DNA from: Ignelater luminosus
Taxonomy: Eukaryota > Arthropoda > Insecta > Coleoptera > Elateridae
Direction: 5' to 3'
Length of the DNA: 64,000 bases
NCBI GenBank assembly: GCA_011009095.1
Contig: VTPC01000018.1
Location: 62,001-126,000, forward strand
Each line of letters starts with the position of its first letter. The first letter of the stretch is position 1. The notes under the pieces are model-generated. The model saw only the letters and a program-made list of their open reading frames with translations, did no database searches and was not told the origin of the DNA. Positions 1 to 11,039 of this stretch are shown piece after piece. Position numbers and translations under genes: made by a program.

Positions 1-575
1 ATCAGTTACAACAAGTAATTGGGTATTTCTCTTTTTAGAACGAGAAAACGGACCCGTAAAATCGATAGATATAATTTGAAAGGAGATGCTAATATTCTTA
101 TAATGTCCCATTAGACCAACCCGGGCAACATTAAGGGCTTTATGTGCACCACACACCTGACAATTAGACACATATTTCCTAATAGAAAGGAACATTTTAG
201 ACCAATAATAAAATTCACTAATACGAGATAATGTTTTGGCAATACCAAAATGGCCTGAGGTAAGTTCGTCATAAAACTTAGAAAATGATAGCAATACGAT
301 TTTCTGTTGGAACTACTCTTTTCCAATCAATAGCGTTAGCAACAACACCCGTCATAGCTTTACCGTGCTTGTAAAGGATTTCACCCTTTACAATAAAATT
401 GGGAAAATGGTCAGGATCAGAAGAGACCTTATTAACCATTTGTTTATATCATTCGTCAGGAATTAACTCGGATGAATGCAAGAGATTAACCGAACACAAA
501 AATAATCAGCAGGTACATTCGAAGAACCTTAAGATCAAAGTCAAATTTACTGGAAGTTGTAAATGGAACGTTAAC
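1..575 (-). pseudogene. LTR-retrotransposon pol remnant: RNase H end, integrase zinc finger and start of integrase core
   Basis: On the minus strand a decayed reading frame runs off the left edge of the window. From upstream to downstream it shows the RNase H/integrase tether (NVPADYF), a pre-integrase stretch (FIVKGEILYKHGK), an H2C2 zinc finger (SGHFGIAKT, then FYYWSKM and CQVC) and the first strand of the integrase core (ISIDFTGPFSRS, with the first catalytic Asp). This order is that of Ty3/Gypsy pol, whose integrase inserts the cDNA into the genome. A frameshift lies near position 270, so the 71-aa open stretch at 111-326 is in a mixed frame. The rest of the integrase and any LTR lie outside the window. 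Family-level placement within Gypsy is not possible from this piece. Confidence 0.8.
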
Positions 576-1000
576 TACAGTATTATACAGCTTTTAGACA
601 TCCTAACTTTTGTTAAGATTAAATCTAGGCTTGGTGAAATAGACAGTTTATTTTGCTACATACCCTTATTATAAGTATAAGAAAACATCACAAATTTGTA
701 ATCAAGATGTGTGATTACACACATTTCACGTAATATGAAAGACTAATGGTTTCTATGTGATTCTCCGGTCAACTATAAATGATACCAGCGCCGTATATGT
801 GCAGTTTAGCATAATTCGCAAAAAAGGTCTGTTAGATAGATCTAGTAGTCATTAATAAAATAATACCAAATGGGTAGAATCTAAAAATAAAAGATTGATA
901 TTACATGTTCTGTAACATTAAATATAAATAAAGTTATTCTTAAAATCCAAACATGGTGTCAGATGTAAAAACGGAATAGATACATACGTAATAGAGCAAG
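576..1000. other. No gene recognised
   Basis: AT-rich sequence between two retroelement pieces in opposite orientations. I see no coding motif, no direct repeat and no LTR-like boundary. It could hold the decayed 5' end of the following Gypsy element. Confidence 0.5.
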
Positions 1001-1013
1001 AAGAATATTAAAG

Positions 1014-1758
1014 ATGGATGGAAATTTCAATAAGTCTGGTAAATTTATATGTGATGGAGAAGCAGCCAACTGGCGTAGATCTAAAGAAGATTTTGAGACG
1101 TACGTGATGGCAACAGGATATACAGACAAGCCAGATGAAACTAAAATTGCAGTTTTTCTAAATATAGCAGGTGAAGAAGCTAGAGACATATTCAAACTGC
1201 TTGGATTGAAGGAAAAAGAGAAGAAGTAATACGAAATAGTCTTGCAAGCATTCAAAAAACACTGTATCCCAAGGAAATATATAATTTATGAAAGTTTTAT
1301 GTTCTTTTTTAGGGAACAGCAACAATGCAAAACTTTTGAACATTTCTTAAGAGACCTTAGGATCATGGAAGAATTATAAATTCGGAGAACAAGAAAGCAG
1401 GATGATACGTGACAAAATTGTTGTGGGAGTAAATGATATAGCTTTACAAGAGAGACTTTTAAGAATTTCTGATTTGTACTTGACTGCAGCAGTAAATCTG
1501 TGTAAAGCAGCAGAAGCTGGAAATGTGCAAATTAAATGTATACAAAGTAAAACATCATCTGTTTCAGCTGTCACTATGACATCTCAAGAAAAGTCAAAAT
1601 TTCATAAGAAACTATGTTCTAAGTGTAACAAATATCATAAATGGGGAGAATGTCCTGATTTTGGGAAGGTTTGTCTGCTTTGCAATAACAGAAATCATTT
1701 TGCAGGGGTATGCAAGCAAAAAAAAAGCAATATGAAAATGCTCAAGGTAGACCAATAA
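1014..1758 (+). pseudogene. gag: Gag of the Mag-like Gypsy element
   Basis: Gag forms the virus-like particle and binds the RNA through zinc knuckles. The first 71 codons from ATG 1014 hold the N-terminal gag domain. A TAA at 1227 interrupts the frame, reading continues in the same frame to about 1375 (LQAFKKHCIPR, FEHFLRDLR), then a frameshift leads into the 118-aa stretch from 1402 (MIRDKIVVGVNDIALQERLL, a gag C-terminal signature). Two zinc-binding motifs follow: C-x2-C-x3-H-x4-C and C-x2-C-x4-H-x4-C. Length and order fit a ~250-aa gag with one stop and one frameshift. Confidence 0.8.
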
Positions 1759-1767
1759 ATAGGAAAA

Positions 1768-3570
1768 TTAAAGTTGGAGAGATTGCGCAAAAGGAAGAAG
1801 AAAGTGAAAAAGAAGTTCTTCAGTTGGACTATAGTGAAAATGGAAGTACTGAAACTATAAATGAGGTAAATGGAATAGTTACTAAAACAAAGCATTCGAT
1901 GGAAACTCTCAAAATAAAAAGCATAATTTCGATACCTTTCAAGTTAGATGCTGGTTCTGTTTGTAGCATATTGCCCGGTAAAAGATTTTGAAAAACTGAA
2001 TAAAGCGTGTCATAATAGGTTAGTGAGTCATAAAACTCATTTAGTGTTAGTTGTATATAATGGAAACGAATTAAAACCTATAGGTAGTATAGAGTTAGAA
2101 TGTGTTGTTAGAAATATTAAAGCCACAATCAATTTTGTAATAGTTGATACAAACAGTACTCCAATATTGGGCTTAGAAGATTGTATTAAATTAAACTTAG
2201 TAAAAAGGGTAGATGTCATTTCAAATAAAGATGATGTACGAGCAAGATTCAGAACAATAAGACAATATTTTCCGGTCTAGAAACGTATTCGATTAGATTA
2301 AAAAATGATGCAGTGCCAAACATTAAATCAGTTCGCAGAATCCCAAAATCTATAAAAGATCAAACAAAAGAGGCTTTAGATAAGTTAGAAAGAATGGGAG
2401 TCATTTCTAGAGTAAGTGATCCAACTGAATGGTATCACAATTTAACTGTAGTAGAGAAACCAAATAAAACTCTTAGATTATGTTTAGATACTCGTAAGTT
2501 AAATAAATATATTTTACGAGAGCACTTTTCTATCCTAAATCCAGATGAGATGTGCAATAGGCTAGCAGGAAGAAGTATCTTTACTGTTTTAGACATGAAA
2601 GACGGGTATTTTCAGGTTGAATTAGATAAAGAAAGTAGTTTCATTTGCACCTCCGGAACTCCATTTGGCAGATTTCGTTACAGCAGGACGCCCTTTGGTA
2701 TAAGTTCTGCTCCTGAGGTGTTTCAAAAATTAAACAACCAAATTTTTGGAGATTTGGTAGGTGTTGAGATTTACTTTGACAACATCATTGTCGCAGGCCG
2801 TAACGAAGTAGAACACAATAGGATTTTACAACAGACAATTGATCGGGCTAAACAATATAGTAATGTAAAATTTAACAAAGCTAAATTACAATATAAAATA
2901 TCTGAGATTCGGGCAGATCCTAAACATATTGAAGCAATATTAAATTTAAAAGTACCACAACATGTTAAAAATCTCCAAAAATTCCTTGGTGTGACGAATT
3001 ATCTCAGTAAATGTATACCTAAATATTCACAAATAACTGCCCCACTAAGAGGTTTATTCAAAAAAGATTCATTGTGGCAATCGAAAGCAAATCATGAAAA
3101 TGTATTTCAAAAATTAAAGTCAACATTAAGTTGCGCCCCCACATTAAAAACTATTGACAATGAATCTATTTTAACCATACAAACTGATAGTTCTCAGCTA
3201 GGTATTAGAGCATGTTTGTTGCAAAGAGCTCAGCCTATTTTATTTTCATCAAGAAGTTTAACAGAAGCTCAAAAGAGATGGGCTCCAATTAAAAAAGAAA
3301 TGTTTGCAATATATGCAGCATTAGAAAAATACCATCAATTTATTTATGGTAGGAAAGTGATCATTGAAACCGATCATAAACCTCTGGTAGCTATCGTTAA
3401 GAAAGTAAAGTAACCCCTAGATCACAGAGAATGCTTTTTAAATTACTTAAATATGATTTAGATATAAAATACTTACCGGGAGAAAAAATGTTTATAGCCG
3501 ATTTTCTTTCTCGAAATTATATACTTAACAATGCTCGTGATGATCCTTCATTCAGAAGTGTATTGATTAA
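1768..3570 (+). pseudogene. pol: Pol of the Mag-like Gypsy element: protease, RT, RNase H
   Basis: The protease is visible as FKLDAGSVCSILP near 1935-1970, with the catalytic Asp kept and DTG changed to DAG, and continues in another frame to ILGLEDCIKLNLV. The RT lies in one 366-aa open frame from 2313: GVISRVSDPTEWYHNLTVVE, LRLCLDTRKLNKY, VLDMKDGYFQVELD, TPFGISSAPEVFQ. The catalytic box reads YFDN where YVDD is normal, so the second Asp is lost. RNase H follows (LTIQTDSSQLGIRACLLQ, ETDHKPL) with its Asp residues kept. The TAA at 3411 interrupts the frame before the tether (LLKYDLDIKYLPGEKMF). Integrase is absent. The frame is unusually long for a dead copy, but the YFDN change should inactivate it. 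Confidence 0.88.
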
Positions 3571-3898
3571 ATTAAATACACTTCTATCTTTAGTTCACGG
3601 ACGGCCGGGTCGATTTTGATTTTCTTTAATGTAAAAGATTGAGAATCTTATACCTTTAAAATGATTGAGAATCTTATACCTTTAAAATGATATATCACAC
3701 ATGGGGTAGTGCCATTTAAAATTTTGAGGTGGGGTGGTGGGGGGAGGGTAGAAAGTTTCCCAACTGACTAGAGTAGACTATTAAATGTCCCCCTCCAAAA
3801 CAAAATCGATGCGTTTCAGCGATTTTTGATAATTTTACTAGTTAAAGAGTTATTCAAGGTGGGAGGTTTTAAAATGATCATCCTGTATATGGAGAATA
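3566..3898 (+). repeat. Right half of an ACAGGGTG-ended repeat (related to 62444-63214)
   Basis: This stretch matches, with some divergence, the arms of the palindromic element at 62.4-63.2 kb (shared landmarks: GGGTAGTGCCATTTAAAATT, TTTCCCAACTGACTAGAGTA and the end CATCCTGTATA). Only one arm is present here. It contains a perfect 26-bp tandem duplication at 3637-3662 and 3663-3688 that the other copy lacks. It joins the truncated Gypsy element on the left and an RTE LINE tail on the right. Confidence 0.8.
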
Positions 3899-3904
3899 CC
3901 CTAT

Positions 3905-4640
3905 GAGTAAAACTTGGTTGATGGTGTTGAAATCAGTAACTTGGTGATACGCGGACGATAGTGCATTACTAGCACACACAAAAGAAGAACTAGGAGAACT
4001 TATAACACGATTAGAAATAACTAGTAATGAATATGGACTTGCTGTGAACCAAAACAGAAAATATAATTAACGGCCGGGCATAACGCAACTAGGACAATGC
4101 GGAGTAGTAAACATCTTTGTATATCTCGGAGCACTAATAAATAATAACAAAGAATGTGTAGATGAAGTTAAACGAAGATGCGAGATGGTCAAAAGAGCAG
4201 CCAAGAATCTCCAAAGAACATGGATGGACAGTGACATAACGGTGAACACCAAAAAAACCAAGTAATTAAAACATTAATATTTCCCATGCTGCTGTACGGT
4301 GTAAAGAAGATTGACGCAACAGAAATGTGGTGCTGGAGACAAATACGTCGTGTTCCCTGGATAGCAAAGAGAACAAATCAGTCAATTCTGGAAGAATTTA
4401 ATAAACCACAACGGCTACGTGAAACCATCGACTCCAGAATCATGAAATTTTTTGGCGACATATCTAGGAGAAACCCTGACAACGTTAGAGCAATTAGTTG
4501 TATATGCGAAGATGGAAGGTTTCAGACCAAGAGGAAGATCACCAAAAAGATGGAACGACCAAATAAAAGTAGCTACAAACTTAAATATACAGGATGGTCC
4601 AAGTAAGATGGCAGCTTTATGTTAGCAAATAGAAACAAAT
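3905..4640 (+). pseudogene. RTE-type LINE, 3' end of the reverse transcriptase ORF
   Basis: Non-LTR retrotransposon RT read in at least three frames. It starts just before the catalytic box (YADDSALLAHTKEELGELIT, both Asp present), passes LGALINNNKECVDEVKRRC, and continues into the C-terminal part (MLLYGVKKIDATEMWCWRQI, RVPWIAKRTNQSILEE, FRPRGRSPKRWNDQIK). The W-C-W-R-x-I and KRWNDQI signatures are typical of RTE-like elements in insects. Everything 5' of the YADD box (endonuclease and palm) is missing, the usual result of incomplete reverse transcription. Stops and frameshifts near 4069, 4255 and 4525 make it a pseudogene. Confidence 0.82.
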
Positions 4641-4696
4641 TGAAAACAGAAAGCGACATAGTGCCTTTGGAAGCATAACCTAAAAATATTTTGAAC

Positions 4697-4760
4697 TATA
4701 CAGGGTGTTCGACTTGTGGCAGTATCTTCCTTTATTTTTTCAAATGGAACACCCTGTATA
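4697..4760. repeat. Short inverted repeat with ACAGGGTG ends
   Basis: A 64-bp segment is bounded by a perfect 14-bp inverted repeat, TATACAGGGTGTTC (4697-4710) and GAACACCCTGTATA (4747-4760). The same ACAGGGTG/CACCCTGT termini bound the larger repeats at 47995-49858 and 62444-63214. The 36-bp interior suggests a deleted MITE, or one end of a longer element extending right to about 4960. Confidence 0.6.
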
Positions 4761-7700
4761 TTACTTCATTTTGGGATTCCCTATTATATTTAGATTCATT
4801 TTTATTAACCATATGTTTGGTCTAAATTGCGCCGTTTTTGAGATATTTAATATTTTTTGAAAAAATTCAGTTTTACATTGTTTTAGAAATTTTGAAATAT
4901 CTTTGGAACTAAAGAGGATACGAAGGTACGGTTTGATCATCGTGTCAAATACGGGCTACTACATCACTTGTGTTATAAATAACTTTGTTAAAGATTACTA
5001 TGGTCCCATTATGGATCATTGAAAATGAAGATCTTCAATCATAGATAACTTGATATTTTTAAATAGAATGATATAAAAATTTTTGTATAATCAGACTTAA
5101 AATTCAATTTTCTTTCGTTTTTATTTAATGGTCCTTGGGTCTATCTGCGGTAGTTTAAGCGTTATCTTATAAAAACGATAATTTTGTTAATTTAAATAAC
5201 CACATTTAGTAAAGAGGGCTGTGCTTAGAAACAGAAGTTGCAACTAACATTTGAATTATGCACACGTACATGTACATTTATATTTTTTTTGTGTTTTGAG
5301 CAAAACAAAAAAAAGGAACTCTAGCAATTTTTAACAGAACAGTACCTACTGCTACATTACATTTTGCAGGTCATCTTATAGGTCCATGACAATCAATTCA
5401 TCGTTGATACGTATTATTAAGATGGTTTGTAACGTGACGAATGCGCTGGTGCGCCATCGTGTTGAAAAATTTTCCGCTAAACTTCTATAAAATTGTGCGC
5501 TATTTATTTTTTTTTCACTTTTCTACTATCGTGCAATTTCACACCACTGAATTCAAGTATGGATAGGGATCTTTCTGCTTCTTTGAAGTATGAACGCAGA
5601 CTCAAGGCATGAGCACCAGGAAGAGTTTTTCATCGTTTTTGTAATTTTAAGAATAAATACGAAAGTTCTGAAAGAGCATCATACAACAGGCCTAAATTAT
5701 GGAGGAATCCTATTTTAGTTAATCTTTTTCTCGATCTAGAAAAGGGTCATCTCTCTGCCTTGAAACATCAACATGCTGAAACAGAGCTCTGTAGTTGCTC
5801 CATACAGCTTTAATGGATCTTAAACTTAAGTATACGTCGTATAGAATACAGTTAAATGGCTAAATTCGCTGCACACTGTTCTAATTCGTGCTGATTTTTT
5901 AGCGAGGTATTATACAAACTATACAGTTTGCCAAAAAATATTTTGAAGTGATCGATGCTTTCAACTGCATTCAACACATCATTGATCGCACCATCCTTTC
6001 GAAAACGGCAAAACTAGGATGGCAGAACGAAAAACAAAAACCGATCAAGATTTATCATGGAAAATTCTAATATAGAACAAAATTATGAGACAAAAATAAG
6101 TTAGAATGTCATCGTTCGAATTGCTACAAACGCATACCGATATGGTATTTCTATAGAAATAAGTTTAGGAATGTTCAGAAAAAATATATAAAGTACCGGT
6201 ATGCCATACCACCGTATACCGCCTTACTTCGACCACTGTGAATCAGAGTAGAAATTAAAAGTAATTAAAGTTTTGAAAAAGTAATACATTGCCAATTATG
6301 TTAAAAGCACTTAATAAAAATAACAAGGGTTAGTAGTACGCATTTAATAATAATTACAATATTAATAGAATAATTCCTTAACACTAGTACGTCAATTAGG
6401 AGAATTTCACGACTAGAAATTACGTAAGGCTCACTTAGTGAGACTTAAACAGTTTGATATCAAGAGATGTGTGGAAATAATAAAACTCACATAATAACAC
6501 TGAAACTTCGTAAAAAGTACAGGAACAACTAGGAAAATAATGTAGATAAAATTTAAGATTCAGCGCCCATATAATGGACATTATCAGTGTGTTCATCTTG
6601 GGACCGGCAAAAACCGATAAAATACGATGATATTGCAGTGACATATTTGGGGGAACTCAGACGGTGAATTTATTTAATTTTTTAAATCTTGGGTACGTCT
6701 AAATTTAAAAATCTGTTTTAACTTGATTTTATTTTTGTATTTTCTCTCAAAATGATAAAAGTATTTTATATGATAGACCTCTTGTCAAAAATATGAAGTT
6801 ATACATACGTATAAGATTTGAACAATATTTAGTGTAGGTAAATAGAAACAGCCCTGAAAATACATTCGTATTATTTCTAAAAAGCTATATAAAATCTAGA
6901 CAATTTAAAAAACAAATTAGAGTTTTTATAGATGTACTACATTTCTCAAAAACATTTTTAAGAAATACAAATAGGATTTCTTATGTAGATGTTATTCATG
7001 TTCTAATAAATAATTGCAAAGTTATGTATAGATAGTGAAACTATGAATTAAAACTTCGAGATCATTCATAGGATCAAGGATTTATCCTTGCCTGAATATC
7101 TACCGCTTAATTTCAAATTAGAATTAGAACTGAATTGTCTTAGAGTACAAACAACCCTGCTACGGTTTGACTTTGGTTTAATCCTGAATCGCAACAATCC
7201 CATCTTCAGAAATTCGTAACTATTCACAGATCCTTCGAACTACTATAAACTGTTTTATTCGCAAAACAGATTTATCTACAATACCAGTTATTTACAAACG
7301 GTGAAATACACCTACCAAAGCAGAACCGCTTTTACTTTTCGGTTACAGAATTGTATTCATGAAACAACATTTACAAATGATTTACATACCTACTGCACTC
7401 GAACTTCGTTACTTCTATATGAAATAATAATATTTTTTGGAGCAAAATCATCGTTTTTGTTTAAACGTATTTAACTATTTGGTAGTATGATGCCTTGAGA
7501 TTTATCTTTCGAAAAGCTGATGTACTGATATTTTTTATTACTATCTTCTGAAACGCAAAACTTCTCCTTTGAGGCAGCCTTATCGCTTATTTCTTTTAGG
7601 TGAAAACTCATGCGATACTGCTCTTTAGCAATAGCTTGTTCAAAGACTTGTTGAAAGCTATGAAAGTATTAAAGTTTTAATTACACTACATATAAAGCGT

Positions 7701-8169
7701 CTTTATCTTAGCATAAAATTATAAGCTTTCTATGCCAATAAAACCAAAGAGGAGTTATTAATTTATTTTATAGACTTGCTTATAATACACCTCATAAAAT
7801 AACGACTGCTTAATGCTTAAATGCTTACAGAATATGTTTTTTGCACTGAGTATTGCGTGAAGACTAAATTTCTTTAAAAACAAATATTTTTCATTCTTTA
7901 GAAATGGATCTTTACAGTCAAATTTGATTTTTTTAAACATGTCTTAATAATGATCCAAAATCATTGATCATCAAGCAAAAAGTCTTACACAAAATCTTTA
8001 GTTTTCTCGTGTGTGACTTACCTTTATTCATTGATTGGAAAAGTTGTTACAGAAATTCATAAACAGCGTTTTTAACAACTTTTCTATGGATTTTATAGCG
8101 TCATTCTCATATCTGACTTTAAAAGAATGAAATATAACCTCGTTCAACAACAGGACAAATTACATATTG
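4761..8169. other. No gene recognised; AT-rich intergenic or decayed repeat DNA
   Basis: I read both strands for RT, integrase, transposase and zinc-finger motifs and found none that held up. The short ORFs here (for example 6435-6644 and 7758-7940, minus strand) have no recognisable features and sit in AT-rich sequence. At 6379 there is TTAACACTAG followed by an internal small palindrome (GGCTCACTTAGTGAG, near 6427), which resembles a piggyBac-type MITE end, but no partner end was found. Confidence 0.5.
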
Positions 8170-8177
8170 GTCTTGAA

Positions 8178-8404
8178 CAGGGCCGGCTGAAAGTTTTGCG
8201 GGGCCCTTAAAATAAAACAAGAAGACACTGCTTTTTTAGACAGCATAGTTTATTTATTTTAAATATTTAGAAAAAATTATAAATTTTGGTTATTCTGAAC
8301 ATATCTATACAAAGAATTAATTCTTTTTTTTCAAGGCGCGGGACCCAAGCAAGGGCGGGGCCCTGGGCAGTTGCCCCGCCAACCCGGCTCTTCAGCCGGC
8401 CCTG
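8178..8404. mobile_element. hAT-type MITE, 227 bp, with perfect 8-bp target-site duplication
   Basis: The ends are perfect 14-bp terminal inverted repeats: CAGGGCCGGCTGAA (8178-8191) and TTCAGCCGGCCCTG (8391-8404). Both flanks carry the same 8 bp, GTCTTGAA (8170-8177 and 8405-8412). An 8-bp TSD with CAGGG-type ends is the mark of the hAT superfamily. The interior has no transposase and is GC-rich toward the right end (GGCGGGGCCCTGG), so it must have been moved in trans by an autonomous hAT. The perfect TSD suggests a fairly recent insertion compared with its neighbours. Confidence 0.93.
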
Positions 8405-8412
8405 GTCTTGAA

Positions 8413-8830
8413 TAAACAGTAGCTTAAGTAGTTTGGGGTCGGAGGTTTTTGGAAGAAAGATACAAAACTTGATTGCCTTATGTTCGAGGGAGAACGTAGG
8501 CAAAAAGGCCTTTAGACAAGGGTAATTCTAAGAAATAGTAAAACATGAATCTCCAACAATCCAAGACAGTATATTGAAAGGTATACGGAAGTCAAGTCAT
8601 AGTTTCCTACGGAAACCGGAGGCCGTTTTATGAGTTCTACTCTTCTACGACCAATTAGGAAAGTGTTGTGATGCTTGTGTAGGTAGTGCGGTATGTAATT
8701 TTGTGTCGTGGCGCGTTTGTGTGTTGTAGTGGGTTCGTGAAAGATACTGTTCCGGCATTCGCCTTACCATTGGGGAAAGACACGGAAAAACCCTAGTGAG
8801 AACAAAGGGCGGTGAATAGAATCTTATCTG
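8413..8830. other. Probable 3' untranslated region of the adjacent minus-strand LINE
   Basis: From about 8570 the base composition rises in GC and merges without a break into the coding remnant of the LINE that follows on the minus strand. No coding motif is visible. The position downstream of the LINE reading direction makes a 3' UTR the simplest reading. Confidence 0.35.
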
Positions 8831-10700
8831 TAGATAAGTGGAATGTCAACAAGTATGTCTATCAACTAGGGGAGAGGTTTTCGGAACGTCTCATCATAAC
8901 AAAGGGCGGATGAGTGGTTTTCTTGCTGGGTTTTCTATGTGGGAGCGGAGCCGAAGTTCTGAGAATGTCGAGAACCTGCTCTGTATTTTGTTCGATCGCC
9001 CTGCTCACGTAGCGAGCCCTCATGGACTAAGACGCGCATCTACAGGGGAATCTCTGCTTTGTGACAGACTTCTTCCGAAGAGTGGAAGCGTTCCAGGAAG
9101 ATCTTCCTACAGATGGCCCTCTCTTTCTGTCGGAGTCTCCTAATTGCATATGGCGGTACGGAGCCGAAGACAATCAGTAGTCGATCACGGGTCTGATGAA
9201 GGTTTTATATAGGTGTTGTGACGTTCGGGAGTAGCAGCTTGGAATGCCTCCGCAGGTCTAGAGAACAAGCCGTTGCGTTCGGTCCGATTCTCCATTCTCG
9301 TAACTAAATCTTCAAGCGTTCTAGTTCAAACGCCAGAATTCTCGATCTCTCGGCGGAGCTTTGAGACGTCATCTACAGGGCCGTGTAGTCCGCGAATTGG
9401 AGCGGGCTTTTTGGAGCGAGAGATGTCGTGACAGTAAAGGATGAATAAAAAGGGGAACAGGATGGACCCTTGGGAGACGCTGGCTTGCGGCGTATACATT
9501 CTAGAATCTAGACGTAGCCTGGTGCACTAGCACGAGATGTTGCCGGGCGGATAGATAGCTGTTGAATAACCTGACAAAGCAGGCGGGAATCTCAGCGGCT
9601 CGGAGCTTAAAAAGAAGCCCCTCGTGCCCGACCTTGTTGAAAGCCTTCTCGGTGTCAAGAATAGCGGCCGTTACGCAGCGTCAAGAGTTGAAGGTCACAG
9701 AGACGTAGGTGTGAAGGCGGAGAATAAATAGGGCCTGTGGTGGATCTGCCAAGACGGAATCGGGGCTGATGCTCTGGGAGGAGATTTTGAGCGTCTAAGG
9801 GTGCTCGGAGTCTATTTGCCAATATCCTCTAGAAAATTGCTTAGAACGTTGAGAAGACGAGGATTTTTTGGTTTGTGAATTATCACGACTTCCTTCCTTC
9901 CCTTCCAAGCAGAAGGGAAGTATTCACAGCAAAGACAACAGTTAAATATGAGAGTGAGTAGAACTGTGGCTGCAGGTGGCAGGTGTCGGAGGGCTCTTCT
10001 CGTGAGAGAATCGTCCCCGGGGCGGAATTCTTGCCGGAAGCGAGCGCCTCGGCAGTTTCCTCCTCAAAAATGGGGTTGATGATGTCTGGGGGAGATCTAG
10101 GGTATCCGCAGGTGAAACAAATGGGATTCTTGGGTAGTTTTCTATCCAGTGAGAACTTTGAGCTTGTGCTAGCGCTTCTCATTTATCCGGGTCAGACGAT
10201 AGCGCCGAGTCGGTCCCACTGTGTTTTCATCACTGGATCGTGGATACGGACGTATTCCCTGCATACTCATCGCTTTTCGCGAACGACTTTGCGGAGGAAA
10301 GCGAGCGGAGTGGGAAGCCTGGAATTGAGGTCCTCTCTGGAACGGATGCTTGGACGGCTTCTTGGATGAGCGAGGTGACCTGTTGGACCGTGGCTTCGAT
10401 GCCTTCGATTCTGTCTAAAAGTGGATCTTGAGGAAGGTTCTTTTCCACGTGAACTTGGAACTCTTCCCAGCGGGCGGCTTTCCAGTCTTTGATGGTGCGA
10501 CGAGCGTTCTGGGGAATCTGGACTTGAAATACAATAAAGTATGTGACAAGATGTGGCAGATGGTTGGAGGGGATAGGAGCGACAATAATGGCAGAGGTTT
10601 TGAAGTGAGTGGTTAAGATATATATTAGAACCACGAGTCGAACCTCTCGAAAACCAGTTAAAACTTCTTGTGAAGCAGAGAACACTTTTAGAAAACGAAT
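8830..10700 (-). pseudogene. Jockey/R1-type LINE ORF2 remnant (linker, RT, C-terminal region)
   Basis: Read on the minus strand from 10700 toward 8830, the fragments follow the order of a Jockey-superfamily ORF2. These are the linker before RT (TIKDWKAARWEEFQVHVEKN, LLDRIEGIEATVQQVTSLIQ, near 10530-10360), then PDIINPIFEEETAEALASG, then the RT fingers/palm LLPEHQPRFRLGRSTTG. The QGS box follows (ASVSQGSILFPFLFILY), then a catalytic box reading FADYTAL where FADDTAL is expected, then the thumb LYKTFIRPVIDY and VPPYAIRRLRQKERAI. The second catalytic Asp is now Tyr. At least five frameshifts and several stops separate the pieces. The endonuclease is missing. The GC content is higher than in the surroundings, so it has not yet equilibrated. 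Confidence 0.8.
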
Positions 10701-10714
10701 GCACGCCTATTAGG

Positions 10715-10885
10715 AATTACTGTACATCTGAATTTGATCCCGAAAATGAAAATCTGCGAGCTCTGACTTGGCTAGACAAGACTGATCAATTAAAAGGTGT
10801 ACACAATTGGAATGAAAGATTGTCTGGAATGGCCAGAACCTGATACCAGAGCCTTACAAATCATCCGTAGTAGTTGTAGTTCGTA
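10715..10885 (+). pseudogene. Possible LTR-retrotransposon gag fragment
   Basis: About 45 codons read ENENLRALTWLDKTDQLKGV, then HNWNERLSGMART, a stop, and YQSLTNHP. A tryptophan-rich W-x-x-K segment followed by L-x-G-x-A-x-x-(W)Y is the shape of a Gypsy gag capsid. The TGA sits where a Trp codon is expected. The fragment is short and in isolation, so it could be chance. Confidence 0.35.
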
Positions 10886-11039
10886 GATTGAACTGAAATA
10901 CAAAAAAGCAAAATAAGCTTCTTTTTTAGTATGTTATGTCTACATACTGTTGCGGTAATTGCCTGCTCGTGCTTCTTTTGATTACGATGTGGTCTTATTT
11001 CATTACATTTTACATTTCAATTGTTAGTTACCTTAACTT

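Larger units (their letters stand above)
1000..3570 (+). mobile_element. Mag-like Ty3/Gypsy retrotransposon, gag to RNase H, integrase lost
   Basis: The order gag - two zinc knuckles - protease - reverse transcriptase - RNase H is that of a Gypsy element. The gag opening (ANWRRSKEDFETYVMATG) and the paired knuckles (CSKCNKYH..., CLLCNNRNHFAGVC) are those of the Mag-like group that databases often label K02A2.6-like. Coding stops soon after the RNase H tether (KMFIADFLSRN) at about 3560, where sequence related to the repeat at 62.4-63.2 kb begins. No integrase or LTRs are present, so this is a truncated, dead copy. Confidence 0.85.

Noticed and set aside
5560-6060. Possible Harbinger-type transposase remnant
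   Set aside because: A few residues (FEVIDAFNCI) recall the VIGAIDCTHI box, but the catalytic Asp context and following GG motif do not fit and no TIR or 3-bp TSD was found.
6379-6445. piggyBac-type MITE end (TTAACACTAG with a small internal palindrome)
   Set aside because: Only one end is visible; no inverted partner or second TTAA at a sensible distance.
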